Origin: CAZSVE01 sp964610175
Lineage (GTDB): Bacteria; Pseudomonadota; Gammaproteobacteria; HK1
DNA length: 41,763 bases
Direction: 5' to 3'
NCBI GenBank assembly: GCA_964610175.1
Contig: CAZSVE010000020.1
Span: 1-41,763 of the forward strand
Shown: piece by piece, positions 25,608 through 33,717 of the stretch
Layout: every line of letters begins with the position of its first letter
How positions within the stretch are numbered: the stretch's first letter is position 1
Position numbers and translations under genes: made by a program
The notes under the pieces: generated by a model
The model's input: the letters and a program-made list of their open reading frames with translations, nothing else
Told to the model about the DNA's origin: nothing
The model's database searches: none

Positions 25608-26627
25608 TTATGCGGTATCAGGTCCTCTCAAGGCAATGCGCAGTGCCTTCAGGGGGTGGAGCAGGGTATCGTCGATGGCGGTCGGTTCGTAACCGCAATG
25701 CATCATGCAATTGGCGCATTTGGGATTACGCCCGGCACCGTAATTGTCCCACTCGGTTTCCTCCATGAGTGCCTTGAAACTTGGCGCATAACCCTCGTCC
25801 GAAAGCAAATAACACGGTTTTTGCCAGCCGGATACATTCACGGTGGGGGTTCCCCACGGCGTGCATTGGTAATCCTGGTTCCCCGCCAGGAAATCGAGAA
25901 ACAGGCTGGACTGATTGAAGGGCCATTTTCGCTCTGATTCCTTACCGAGCCGAAATACATCGCGGAACAGATGCTCGCTCGCGGCGCGCTGTAGAAACGC
26001 TTCCTGTTGTGGCGCACCCTCATAGCGATAACCCGGCGACAGGGTGATGCCCTCGATGCCGAGATCCGTGGCAAAGTCCAGGAAATCGGCCACTTCCTGT
26101 GCAGTTTCGCCTTGAAACAGGGTGTAGTTGATGGTGACGCGAAACCCTCCATCGAGCGCTGCCTGGATAGCTTCCACCGCCTTGTCGAATACCCCTGCTT
26201 GACATACGGAGGCATCGTGCCTCTCCCGCCTGCCATCCAGATGTATCGAAAAGGTCAAATATCGGGAGGGGGTGAATTTGTGTAGATTCTTCTTGAGTAG
26301 CAAGGCATTGGTGCAAAGGTAAACGAATTTCTTCCTCGCGATGATGCCCTCGACAATCGCCTGGATCTCCTTATGGATCAACGGCTCCCCCCCAGGGATG
26401 GATACGATTGGCGCACCACATTCATCCACGGCCCGCAGGCAGGCCTCGGCGTCGAGCTGCTTGTTCAGGATCTCATCGGGGTGATCGATCTTCCCACAAC
26501 CGACGCAGGAGAGATTACAACGGAACAGGGGTTCCAGCATCAATACGACAGGGTAACGTTCGACGCCACGGATTTTCCTGCCCAATAAATATTTACCGAT
26601 CCGATACTGCTGAACAAATGGAATACC
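25608..26627 (-). CDS. hpnH: Adenosylhopane synthase, radical SAM protein HpnH
   Basis: A radical SAM enzyme of 339 residues from the ATG at 26627. HpnH couples a 5'-deoxyadenosyl radical to diploptene to give adenosylhopane, first step of C35 hopanoids. FRCNLSCVGCGKID holds the CxxxCxxC cluster motif (Cys38, 42, 45), followed by VSIPGGEPLIHKE. The start MGIPFVQQYRIGKYLLGRK is the family N-terminus; an upstream in-frame ATG at 26675 would add 16 residues derived from repeat L and is rejected. C-terminal cysteines in KCANCMMHCGYEP are also typical. Lies between ispH and squalene synthase. Confidence 0.95.
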   Translation of the reverse strand, partial: GIPFVQQYRIGKYLLGRKIRGVERYPVVLMLEPLFRCNLSCVGCGKIDHPDEILNKQLDAEACLRAVDECGAPIVSIPGGEPLIHKEIQAIVEGIIARKKFVYLCTNALLLKKNLHKFTPSRYLTFSIHLDGRRERHDASVCQAGVFDKAVEAIQAALDGGFRVTINYTLFQGETAQEVADFLDFATDLGIEGITLSPGYRYEGAPQQEAFLQRAASEHLFRDVFRLGKESERKWPFNQSSLFLDFLAGNQDYQCTPWGTPTVNVSGWQKPCYLLSDEGYAPSFKALMEETEWDNYGAGRNPKCANCMMHCGYEPTAIDDTLLHPLKALRIALRGPDTA

Positions 26628-26659
26628 CATAGCATTCGATGTATTTGGCAAGTGTTTCC

Positions 26660-26706
26660 CGGAAACTCGACTCATTTGCGAAGCCGAGCGGGAAATAAAC
26701 GAATTA
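26660..26706 (+). repeat. Dispersed repeat, fragment L (last hairpin plus tail)
   Basis: CTCATTTGCGAAGCCGAGCG then GGAAATAAACGAATTA, 10 bases from the ispH stop and covering the leader of hpnH. The ATG that extends the hpnH frame upstream lies in the arm of this repeat. Confidence 0.85.
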
Positions 26707-26716
26707 TTGTCGATAG

Positions 26717-27661
26717 TTATCCATCGATCGATTGATCCACCAATTGTTCCGGCAGGGAAAATGTGATTTTCTCCTCCACCCCCTCCATGGGATGCACCGT
26801 AGCAACACCGGACTTGTCCAAATGCGCGATCACTCGTTGGATGAGTACCTCGGGTGCCGATGTGCCGGCTGTAACACCGACTTTCTCTATATTATCGAGC
26901 CAATTTTCCTGGATCTCGGTCTCATCTCGGATCAAATAGGCAGCCGTGCCACATTGCGTACTGACTTCACGCAGGCGATTCGAATTCGAGCTATTGCGCG
27001 CGCCAACCACCAGCAATAAGTCCACTTCTTCGGATAATTTGCGTACCGCGTTTTGCCGATTCTGCGAGGCATAACAAATATCTTTCGTATCCGGCCCCTG
27101 TATATTGGGGAAACGCTTACGCAGTATGGCAATGACATCTTTGGTATCGTCCACACTAAGCGTCGTTTGGGTCACATAGGCCAATTTCTCGGGCTCTTCG
27201 ACATCGAGGTTCCAGGCATCCTCCGGCGTTATGATCACATGGACGGGCCCCGGAACGGAACCCATGGTCCCTTCTATTTCCTCATGTCCGATATGGCCGA
27301 TAATGACGATTTCACGGCCTTCTCTATGATATTTCTGGGCCTGTGAATGGACCTTGGTGACCAGTGGACAGGTAGCATCGATTACTTTGAGTTTTTTCCG
27401 ATTGGCCTCGTCCACTATCCTGGTGGCCACGCCGTGAGAGCTGAAAATAGTTACCGAATTATCCGGAATGTCATCGAGATCATTGACGAAAATGGCACCT
27501 TTCTCTCTCAATTCATTTACCACATAGGGATTGTGGACGATTTCATGGAAAACATACACAGGTGGTTCATATCGCTCCAGTGCCAATCCGACTATCTCGA
27601 TTGCCCTGACGACACCGGCACAAAAACCTCTCGGTTGAGCGAGTAAAATCTCCAATATCAT
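26717..27661 (-). CDS. ispH: 4-hydroxy-3-methylbut-2-enyl diphosphate reductase
   Basis: A 314-residue Fe-S enzyme, the last step of the MEP pathway, producing IPP and DMAPP. The three cluster cysteines are Cys14 (PRGFCAGV), Cys98 (DATCPLV) and Cys196 (DICYASQNRQ). Active-site residues His43, His76, His126 and Glu128 (GHEEIEGT) are present, as is the SSNSNRL substrate loop. It lies upstream of hpnH and the squalene synthase gene in the same direction, so precursor supply and hopanoid synthesis are neighbours and perhaps coordinated. ATG preceded by GAGGGA. Confidence 0.98.
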   Translation of the reverse strand: MILEILLAQPRGFCAGVVRAIEIVGLALERYEPPVYVFHEIVHNPYVVNELREKGAIFVNDLDDIPDNSVTIFSSHGVATRIVDEANRKKLKVIDATCPLVTKVHSQAQKYHREGREIVIIGHIGHEEIEGTMGSVPGPVHVIITPEDAWNLDVEEPEKLAYVTQTTLSVDDTKDVIAILRKRFPNIQGPDTKDICYASQNRQNAVRKLSEEVDLLLVVGARNSSNSNRLREVSTQCGTAAYLIRDETEIQENWLDNIEKVGVTAGTSAPEVLIQRVIAHLDKSGVATVHPMEGVEEKITFSLPEQLVDQSIDG

Positions 27662-28327
27662 TCCCTCTTTTCAACAATAACCTTCCAAGCTCTTTCCGAG
27701 ACCGCGCTCGGAAAAGGCGCCCCCCTTCGAAGAACAGTAAAAAAAAACCGAATATCGACAAATACTGTCCTTGCCGATGTTTGTTCAATGTATCGATTTC
27801 CCGCTCGGCTTCGCAAATGAGGCAAGTCCTACAAAGCAGCAATCTTGCTTTACCGATGCCTGGGCCTGCTTTATCGGCCCGAGGCGAAGCTTCGCCAGGT
27901 AGTACCCCTTCGAGGCAAATAATCCCTGGAGGCTTTGGCTTCCTACTTCAAACTCTGGGTTCCCATTTCAAAACAATATCATCTCGACCGAAGGGAGAGA
28001 TCCCGCGCACCCAGAGAACCGTATTCAAGCAAAAACAATCCCTAGCGATAGCTTCTCTAGCGGAGTATGCCACGACTTCATCGCCGAAAGTAACTTCGGC
28101 TCTTATCGTCGGAAAACTTCTCCCCTATCGCAATGGATCGGTTTTCGAGCGGCAAGACACCACCCGCCAGATCCGCCAACAGGCGATGTATCGCTATTTT
28201 CAATGGCGTGAAACCCATCGAAAATAACGCAAGAAATCCATTTTTCGGTTCCGTGGGTAAAACAAGGTAAGAAATGGTTTTCTCTACTATCCGCCAACGG
28301 ACCTCGGGCGGCCAGTATCACACCCAT
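27662..28327. other. Gene-free stretch between ispH and a LivF-like gene
   Basis: About 670 bases. Repeat copy D takes 27793-27899. The rest has only short frames with no recognised domain. A small stem-like pair, GAAAGTAACTTCGG, lies near 28087. Any ispH promoter must be in the first 130 bases. Confidence 0.45.
27793..27899 (-). repeat. Dispersed repeat, copy D (full)
   Basis: Reverse orientation. Tail GATTTCCCGCTCGGC, hairpin with CAAATGAG, GCAATCTTGC, central stem CCGATGCCTG..TATCGG and head CGAGGCGAAGCTTCGCC. The tail reads GAAATCG instead of GAAATAAAC. Confidence 0.9.
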
Positions 28328-29257
28328 TCACACCCCGTCCAGATAGGCCGCGCGGATTGCCTGGCTCGCCAGAAGTTCCTCGCGAAGACCCGAGGCAGTG
28401 ATGCGACCGTTCGCCAGCACGAAACCCCGCCTCGCGAGTCTCAGTGCGTAATGCGCGTTTTGTTCCACCAGCAAGATTGCAATACCCTCTTGTTGGTTGA
28501 TCTCGCGAATCACCGCGAATATCTTCTTCATCAGCATCGGCGCCAGCCCAAGAGAGGGCTCATCCAACAACAGGAGCCGTGGCCGTGCCATGAGCGCGCG
28601 CCCGATAGCCAACATCTGCTGTTCTCCCCCGGAAAGGGTACCGGCCCGTTGATGGCGGCGTTCCCGCAAGATGGGAAAGCGCGCGAACGTCCTGGCGATA
28701 CCCTCATGGGACCCATTGCCGGATTGTTCCGCCGATGCAGCCCCCATTTGGAGATTCTCCAGGACGCTCATGCGGGCGAAGATACGCCGACCCTCCGGAA
28801 CCAGGGCGATCCCCCGCCCGATGATCCGATGGGTGGGGAGATGAGTGATATCTTCCCCATCGAACAATATGGTCCCCGCGCGGGCGCGGGGATTACCGCA
28901 GATGGTCATGAGCAGGGTGGATTTCCCGGCCCCGTTGGCGCCGATCAGGGTAACGATTTCTCCGCTTTCGATAGAAAGATCGATGTCGTAAAGTGCCTGG
29001 ATTCGTCCATAGTAGGCCGAGACATTGCGGATCGATAGGGGTTGTGGGGACGCGGATGGGGGGGGGGTGTCGCCGCCTCCAGCGCTGAGCGCACCCCTTC
29101 GTTCATCTTGATCTCCGGGCTTGCCCTCGCAACAGCGGACATCCGATGTTTCCCCTGGTCGATTGCCATCCCTGGCATCGGGCTTCGGCATTCCCCGCCG
29201 GGATGCCAGGGCGGGATTCGGGGATGGGAAACGACGCATGACCATGGTATCCGTCAC
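28328..29257 (-). CDS. LivF-type branched-chain amino acid ABC transporter ATPase with an odd N-terminal extension
   Basis: A 309-residue frame. From about residue 74 it is a complete LivF-like ATPase: Walker A GANGAGKST (106-114), Q-loop region, signature LSGGEQQMLAIGRALMARP, Walker B LLLLDEPSLGL, H-loop VEQNAH. It would power uptake of branched-chain amino acids, urea or similar with LivG/H/M/K partners, none of which is here. Residues 1-73 are low-complexity, Pro/Gly/Arg-rich (GDTPPPSASPQPLS) and match nothing. Start GTG at 29257 overlaps the lpd stop by 4 bases (GTGA), so translation is coupled to lpd. Internal ATGs at residues 5, 7 and 23 are alternative starts. By eye GC is higher than in neighbouring genes. 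Confidence 0.85.
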   Translation of the reverse strand: MTDTMVMRRFPSPNPALASRRGMPKPDARDGNRPGETSDVRCCEGKPGDQDERRGALSAGGGDTPPPSASPQPLSIRNVSAYYGRIQALYDIDLSIESGEIVTLIGANGAGKSTLLMTICGNPRARAGTILFDGEDITHLPTHRIIGRGIALVPEGRRIFARMSVLENLQMGAASAEQSGNGSHEGIARTFARFPILRERRHQRAGTLSGGEQQMLAIGRALMARPRLLLLDEPSLGLAPMLMKKIFAVIREINQQEGIAILLVEQNAHYALRLARRGFVLANGRITASGLREELLASQAIRAAYLDGV

Positions 29258-31044
29258 CGCCTGCGGGGCGGCATGAGATCGGTAATGGTCCCGGTGATCA
29301 TCTCCGCGGAGAATCCCAAGGTCTCCGAAAGCGTGGGATGGGGATGGATGATCATGCCGAGATCTTCGGCGTTCGCTCCCATCTCCAGGGCCAGTACGGC
29401 CTCGGAAATGAGATCACCGGCGTGAGGCCCCACGATGCCCGCGCCGATGACGCGCCCGGTATCTTTTTCGAAAAGGAGCCTGGTCATCCCCTCATCGCGT
29501 TCCATGCCGAGTGCGCGCCCGCTCGCCGCCCAGGGGAATACCCCCTTGTCATAGGCGATGCCCCGAGCCTTGGCGTCATTTTCGGTAATGCCCATCCACG
29601 CCACCTCCGGATCGGTATAGGCCACCGAGGGAATGGCCCTGGCGTCGAATCGGGACGGAAGACCCGCGATGACCTCGGCGGCCACCTTGGCTTCGTGCAC
29701 TGCCTTGTGCGCCAGCATGGGCTGTCCCACCACATCGCCGACGGCGAAGATATGGGCAATATTGGTGCGCTGCCCCCTATCCACGGGAATGAATCCCCGT
29801 TCGTCCACACGAACGCCTGCCTTGTCGGGTGCGATTTCCCTGCCATTGGGGGTTCTGCCCACGGATACGAGTACCGCATCGAAGGTATCGGATTCCGGGG
29901 CGTCCTTGCCGGAGAGAGATACCTCAAGCCCCTTTTCCCTCGGAATAATCCCGGTTACGCTGGTCCCCGTAAAGATATTTTCGTAGCGTTTTCCGATGTG
30001 TTTTCGAAGCACCCGAACCAGATCCGCATCGCAGCCCGGAATGAGATTGTCCTGTAATTCGACCACCGTGATTCGGGAACCCAAGGCATGATAGACGGTG
30101 GCCATTTCAAGACCGATAACGCCACCACCCACCACCAGCAGGCGTTTCGGAATGCTGTCGATCTTCAACGCGTCGGTGGAAGTCCAGATACGGGAATCCC
30201 TGGGAAAGTCGGCTATTTCCGTGCTCCGGGAGCCCACCGCAATGACGGCATGGTCGAAGGCGACGGTCATTGGTCCGTCGACTGTTTGCACCGTCAACAC
30301 ATTGGGCGACAAAAATTCCCCGATGCCCTGGAGCACCCGTACTTTGCGTCGTTTGGCAAGGCCCGCAATCCCTTTGGAGAGACGATCGACGAGGCGGTTC
30401 TTCCATACCGCCAGCTTGGGAAGATCGATCACGGGCTCCCCGAACGCCACGCCGCGCGCGGCCATCTCCCGGGCCTCGTCGAGGATGTGCGCGGTATGGA
30501 GACAGGCCTTGGAGGGAATACATCCCACATTCAGGCACACGCCACCCAAGTCCGAGTAGCGTTCCACCAGAACGGTCTTCTTGCCGAGATCGGCAACGCG
30601 GAATGCCGCCGTGTAACCGCCGGGACCGGCCCCCAGCACCACGACTTCGGTATCGATATCGGCCGATATCGTTTTGGTCTTTTGCCCAGATATCTTTCGC
30701 CTAGGGGCCTTTTGTTCGGGGTCTCGGGTCTCGGGCGGTGTTTTCTTTGCGCTCGCGGGTGTTCTCGGCGCATCTCCAAGGCTATCTGCTGCCCTACCTT
30801 CGGCCTCGACCTCGACACTCGCGATGGGCGAACCCATGGATACCTTGTCGCCAACGGCCACTTCGATCTCTTTTATCACCCCCCCTTCGGGTGATGGGAC
30901 TTCCATGGTCGCCTTATCGCTTTCGAGGGTTATCAATGGCGTCTCCGGTTCGATACGATCACCAGGAGATATCAATACCTCGATAACTTCCACGTCTTTG
31001 AAATCACCGAGATCGGGGACTTCGATGATTGTAATCTTGCCCAT
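29254..31044 (-). CDS. lpdA: Dihydrolipoamide dehydrogenase (E3) with an N-terminal lipoyl domain
   Basis: A 596-residue flavoprotein that reoxidises dihydrolipoamide in 2-oxoacid dehydrogenase complexes. Residues 1-80 form a biotinyl/lipoyl domain with lipoylation site ESDKATMEVPSP (Lys44). A Pro/Ala/Lys-rich linker (about 82-128) follows. The E3 part has FAD motif VVLGAGPGGYTAAF, the redox disulfide GGVCLNVGCIPSK (Cys170, Cys175), NAD motif VVGGGVIGLEMATVY, and the C-terminal HPHPTLSETLG with the catalytic His-Glu. Lipoyl-E3 fusions occur in PDH clusters of some proteobacteria, but aceE/aceF are not adjacent. ATG preceded by GGGAGGTAACCACTC. It is followed, overlapping, by the LivF-like gene. 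GC looks higher than average. Confidence 0.95.
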   Translation of the reverse strand: MGKITIIEVPDLGDFKDVEVIEVLISPGDRIEPETPLITLESDKATMEVPSPEGGVIKEIEVAVGDKVSMGSPIASVEVEAEGRAADSLGDAPRTPASAKKTPPETRDPEQKAPRRKISGQKTKTISADIDTEVVVLGAGPGGYTAAFRVADLGKKTVLVERYSDLGGVCLNVGCIPSKACLHTAHILDEAREMAARGVAFGEPVIDLPKLAVWKNRLVDRLSKGIAGLAKRRKVRVLQGIGEFLSPNVLTVQTVDGPMTVAFDHAVIAVGSRSTEIADFPRDSRIWTSTDALKIDSIPKRLLVVGGGVIGLEMATVYHALGSRITVVELQDNLIPGCDADLVRVLRKHIGKRYENIFTGTSVTGIIPREKGLEVSLSGKDAPESDTFDAVLVSVGRTPNGREIAPDKAGVRVDERGFIPVDRGQRTNIAHIFAVGDVVGQPMLAHKAVHEAKVAAEVIAGLPSRFDARAIPSVAYTDPEVAWMGITENDAKARGIAYDKGVFPWAASGRALGMERDEGMTRLLFEKDTGRVIGAGIVGPHAGDLISEAVLALEMGANAEDLGMIIHPHPTLSETLGFSAEMITGTITDLMPPRRR

Positions 31045-31228
31045 GAGTGGTTACCTCCCAGGGTCCGATGCATTTGGTTGACGGAAGGTGGGGAATCCGT
31101 AGCCTGGAGGTTACGGGTTTTGCCTCCTCAAAAATCTGTGGATAGATATTCTGCACAAATCATTACAAGGCACTGAATCTATGGGTAAAATTGTTGATTG
31201 TTAAGCCCTGCGGGCGAAAGGTCTGAGA

Positions 31229-31278
31229 GTGTGGGCAGACAATGGACAACAGGGATGTTGTCCACGGGCTGCCCACAC
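31229..31278. other. Two-tier perfect hairpin between lpdA and tgt
   Basis: GTGTGGGCAG (31229-31238) pairs with CTGCCCACAC (31269-31278). Nested inside, GGACAAC (31244-31250) pairs with GTTGTCC (31257-31263). No T-run follows. It lies about 185 bases upstream of lpdA and could be a leader element, an operator or a folded RNA. Confidence 0.65.
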
Positions 31279-31336
31279 CTCCCGAAGGGCGAGGGCCAAT
31301 CCGAAAAACTCGTTCATCAAGTCCACAGGGCCCTCC

Positions 31337-31555
31337 TCAAAGTATAGAGATAGTGCCTCCACTCGCTATCAGGATTAGCGAACCGGCTATTAATTTTCCA
31401 TTTTTCTTTGCAAATTTTTTAATGTCTTCTTGATTGAATGCCCATTGGCTTATCCCACATTTAGGGCAGATTCTAGCTTTTGCCTTGATTATTTCACCAC
31501 AATCACTGCAAAACTTTTCATCTGCCCCTTATGGTACGTGTTGCTACGATATCAC
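31337..31555 (-). pseudogene. Small zinc-ribbon membrane protein, frameshifted
   Basis: One frame reads KFCSDCGEIIKAKARICPKC then GISQWAFNQEDIKKFAKK and a hydrophobic helix LIAGSLILIASGGTISIL before the stop at 31337. This is a double-CxxC zinc ribbon followed by one membrane segment. A TAA lies just before the domain in this frame and no start is available. An ATG at 31555 with a good site (GGAGAACTATCCA) begins MSDIVATRT in another frame, so an indel near 31522 has probably split the gene. Function unknown even when intact. Confidence 0.65.
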
Positions 31556-31715
31556 TCATTGGATAGTTCTCCTTTTACGATGCGCGAAACGTTAATCTCA
31601 GAAATACTGCCTCAATGCCTCCGGAAAAATGCCACTCATCCGCGACAAATATGACCAAATATTCAACAATGCCAATCCTTGAGGAGAGTTGCATAATCGC
31701 GATGAGGTAGATCAT

Positions 31716-32843
31716 ATGCAAAACTTTTTTCATTTCCAGGTGCTCGCAAGCGATGGAGCCGCCCGCCGAGGACGAATGCGCCTAGGCCATGGCACGGTGG
31801 AAACACCGGTATTCATGCCGGTGGGCACCTATGCCACCGTCAAAGCCATGACGCCGGAAGAGTTGGCTGATTTGGGAACCGAGTTGATTGTCGCCAATAC
31901 CTTCCATCTGTTGCTTCGCCCCGGAACCGAAGTGATCGCCGACCATGGTGGACTCCATGGCTTTATGCATTGGGATGCCCCGATTCTCACCGATTCCGGG
32001 GGATTTCAGGTATTCAGCCTGGGCGAACGACACGCTATCAGCGAGGAGGGGGTACATTTTCGCTCCCCCGTCGATGGGGCGTCGCTCTTTCTGGATCCGG
32101 AAGGTTCCCTGCGAATACAACGGGCGTTAGCATCCGATATCAATATGGTGTTCGACGACTGCACGCCCTATCCGGCGACAAAAGACGAAGCGCGTCGTTC
32201 CATGGGATTGTCCATGCGTTGGGCGCGTCGATCGCACGAGGCCCATGCCGGAAGCGCTTCGGCACTCTTTGGCATCGTGCAGGGCGGTATTTATCCCGAG
32301 TTGCGCGCCGATTCTTTGGAAAGGCTCATGGCCATCGGTTCCGAGGGCTTCGATGGATACGCCATCGGCGGGCTCTCCGTGGGGGAACCGCTAGCAGAAC
32401 GTCGAGTCGTTTTACGGCATCTCCTTCCCCGAATGCCTTGGGACAAGCCGCGTTATTTGATGGGCGTCGGGACCCCCGAGGATATCGTGGAGGCAGTTTC
32501 GGTCGGCGTCGATATGTTCGACTGCGTATTGCCCACCCGCAACGCCCGCAATGGCCATCTGTTCGTCTCCACGGGTGTGGTACGCATCCGTAACAGCCGT
32601 TATAAGAGCGACATCCGTCCCCTCGACGAAGCGTGCTCGTGTTACACCTGCCGCCATTATTCCCGTGCCTATTTGCATCACCTGGATCGCAGTCATGAAA
32701 TTCTGGCCAGCCGCCTCAATACACTGCACAATCTTTTTTACTATCAGACGCTGCTTTCCGAATTGCGCGAAGCCATCGCGCAAGGGAACCTCGCGGATTT
32801 CGTGGAGAATTTTTATCGGTTACGGGAAACGAACCTCAATTGA
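31716..32843 (+). CDS. tgt: Queuine tRNA-ribosyltransferase (tRNA-guanine transglycosylase)
   Basis: A 375-residue enzyme exchanging guanine-34 for preQ1 in tRNAs with GUN anticodons (queuosine pathway). Landmarks: RRGRMRLGHGTVETPVFMPV, TDSGGFQVFSLG with Asp93, FDDCTPYPA, FGIVQGGIYPELR, FDCVLPTRNARNGHLF with the nucleophile Asp, and the zinc site CSCYTCRHYSRAYLHHL (Cys307, 309, 312). The start at 31716 is chosen because GAGGTAGATC precedes it and MQNFFHFQVLASDGAARRG matches the family; the longer frame adds 9 unlikely residues. queA and yajC-secD, common neighbours, are not here. Confidence 0.97.
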   Translation: MQNFFHFQVLASDGAARRGRMRLGHGTVETPVFMPVGTYATVKAMTPEELADLGTELIVANTFHLLLRPGTEVIADHGGLHGFMHWDAPILTDSGGFQVFSLGERHAISEEGVHFRSPVDGASLFLDPEGSLRIQRALASDINMVFDDCTPYPATKDEARRSMGLSMRWARRSHEAHAGSASALFGIVQGGIYPELRADSLERLMAIGSEGFDGYAIGGLSVGEPLAERRVVLRHLLPRMPWDKPRYLMGVGTPEDIVEAVSVGVDMFDCVLPTRNARNGHLFVSTGVVRIRNSRYKSDIRPLDEACSCYTCRHYSRAYLHHLDRSHEILASRLNTLHNLFYYQTLLSELREAIAQGNLADFVENFYRLRETNLN

Positions 32844-33106
32844 TCCCCCCTGGAAAACGGAGCCAATTGCACCCTCTGGGATACCTTCCGGAAGATAACC
32901 CCGAAAAGATGGCGCTGGAAAAATGACTTCGCGAAGTCGATCCTGGAAAGGGAACCAGGGAAACATGATGCCCTTGAAAATTCGATTTCCGAACCGAGAA
33001 AGGCCAGCTAAAAAACAACCACCCAATCCGTTACAGGTGCCAGGGTAGAAGAACCATGGGTCGACAACATGGGCAGGCAGACAGTGACCGCATCGAAATG
33101 CCTTGC

Positions 33107-33112
33107 TATACT
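33107..33112 (+). promoter_or_regulatory. Possible -10 box of the tRNA-Arg promoter
   Basis: TATACT preceded by CCTTGC, 10 bases before the mature tRNA 5' end. No good -35 box is evident. The 279 bases between tgt and the tRNA contain no gene; a 14-bp palindrome GACTTCGCGAAGTC lies at 32925-32938. Confidence 0.45.
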
Positions 33113-33122
33113 TCGCCCCCTC

Positions 33123-33450
33123 GCCCCTGTAGCTCAGTCGGATAGAGCAACCGCCTCCTATGAACAAATGGGCACCTGGCGGGAAACCGCTTGTGTGAAT
33201 CCGCTCAAATTCAGGGAAACCTCAGCACATCCCAGGTGGTGACAACCCTGAGCCAAGCCCCGAATTGGGGAAGGTGCAGAGACTTGACGGGCGGCACCCA
33301 CGGGTTATCGATTCGATTACGCAGATTCGATCACCCAGGGTGAAGAGAAAGTCCGGGTCACGAACAACCCACGGAAAGACCCGTGGGTTGGCGGCGAAAG
33401 CCGTCGTGATGTGAAGCGGTAGGTCGGACGTTCGAATCGTCTCGGGGGCG
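33123..33450 (+). tRNA. tRNA-Arg(CCU), interrupted by a group I intron
   Basis: Exon 1 is 33123-33159 and exon 2 is 33414-33450. Joined, they fold as a normal tRNA: acceptor GCCCCTG with CGGGGGC (one U:G pair), D stem GCTC/GAGC, anticodon stem ACCGC/GCGGT with loop CT-CCT-AA, anticodon CCT at 33157-33159, variable AGGTC, T stem GGACG/CGTCT around TTCGAAT, discriminator G at 33450. CCA is not encoded (CCC follows). It decodes AGG. Without removal of the 254-base insert after position 36 it could not function. Confidence 0.93.
33160..33413 (+). ncRNA. Self-splicing group I intron (IC3-like) in tRNA-Arg(CCU)
   Basis: The exon ends in T (33159), the expected U of P1, and the intron ends in G (33413). 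GGG at 33170-33172 can pair with exon CCU as a short P1. P2 GCGG-GAAA-CCGC (33178-33190 region) has a GAAA loop. TCAAATTCAGGGAAACCT then TGAGCCAAGC gives P4/P5/J. CCCCGAATTGGGG is P6. GCAGAGACTTGACGGG and GCGGCACCCA are the P7/P3 core. CAACCCACGG/CCGTGGGTTG is a P9-region stem, then GGC-GAAA-GCC. The order and wording closely follow the Azoarcus tRNA-Ile and Agrobacterium tRNA-Arg(CCU) introns. No homing endonuclease frame. Confidence 0.92.
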
Positions 33451-33504
33451 CCCTATTATCGAGGTTCGAATACCCGGAATTCCTAATGCCAAAAATCCTC
33501 ACCA

Positions 33505-33635
33505 ATGAGTCGACTTCCACGGAACACCGATTTTGCTTTACCAATGCCGGGTCATGCTTTGTCGGTTCGAGGTGAAGCTTCGCTAGTGTTCTGTAAAACC
33601 CGACTCATTCGCGAATGATGAGACGGAAATAAACA
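33505..33635. repeat. Dispersed repeat, inverted dimer E
   Basis: 33505-33585 is a minus-orientation copy without tail (AATGAGTCGACTTCC, GAACACCGATTTTGC, central hairpin, head GGTGAAGCTTCGCTAG). It is joined directly to 33586-33635, a plus-orientation copy's second half (TGTTCTGTAAAACCC, GACTCATTCGCGAATGATGA, GACGGAAATAAAC). Both share one head, so the whole block can fold into one long hairpin. Confidence 0.85.
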
Positions 33636-33717
33636 AAAAAAATCGAAAAACTCGTGGGAGGCACAAGCCTCGCTAATTTCTTATGGCATTATTTTCCAGG
33701 GTGCCATATGGGGGAAA

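Noticed and set aside
26628..26675. N-terminal extension of HpnH from an upstream ATG
   Set aside because: The extra 16 residues are encoded by repeat fragment L and are not part of the family; the start at 26627 is used.
28274..30894. Long plus-strand frames opposite the LivF-like and lpdA genes
   Set aside because: They arise from GC-rich codon bias in the real minus-strand genes; no family resemblance.
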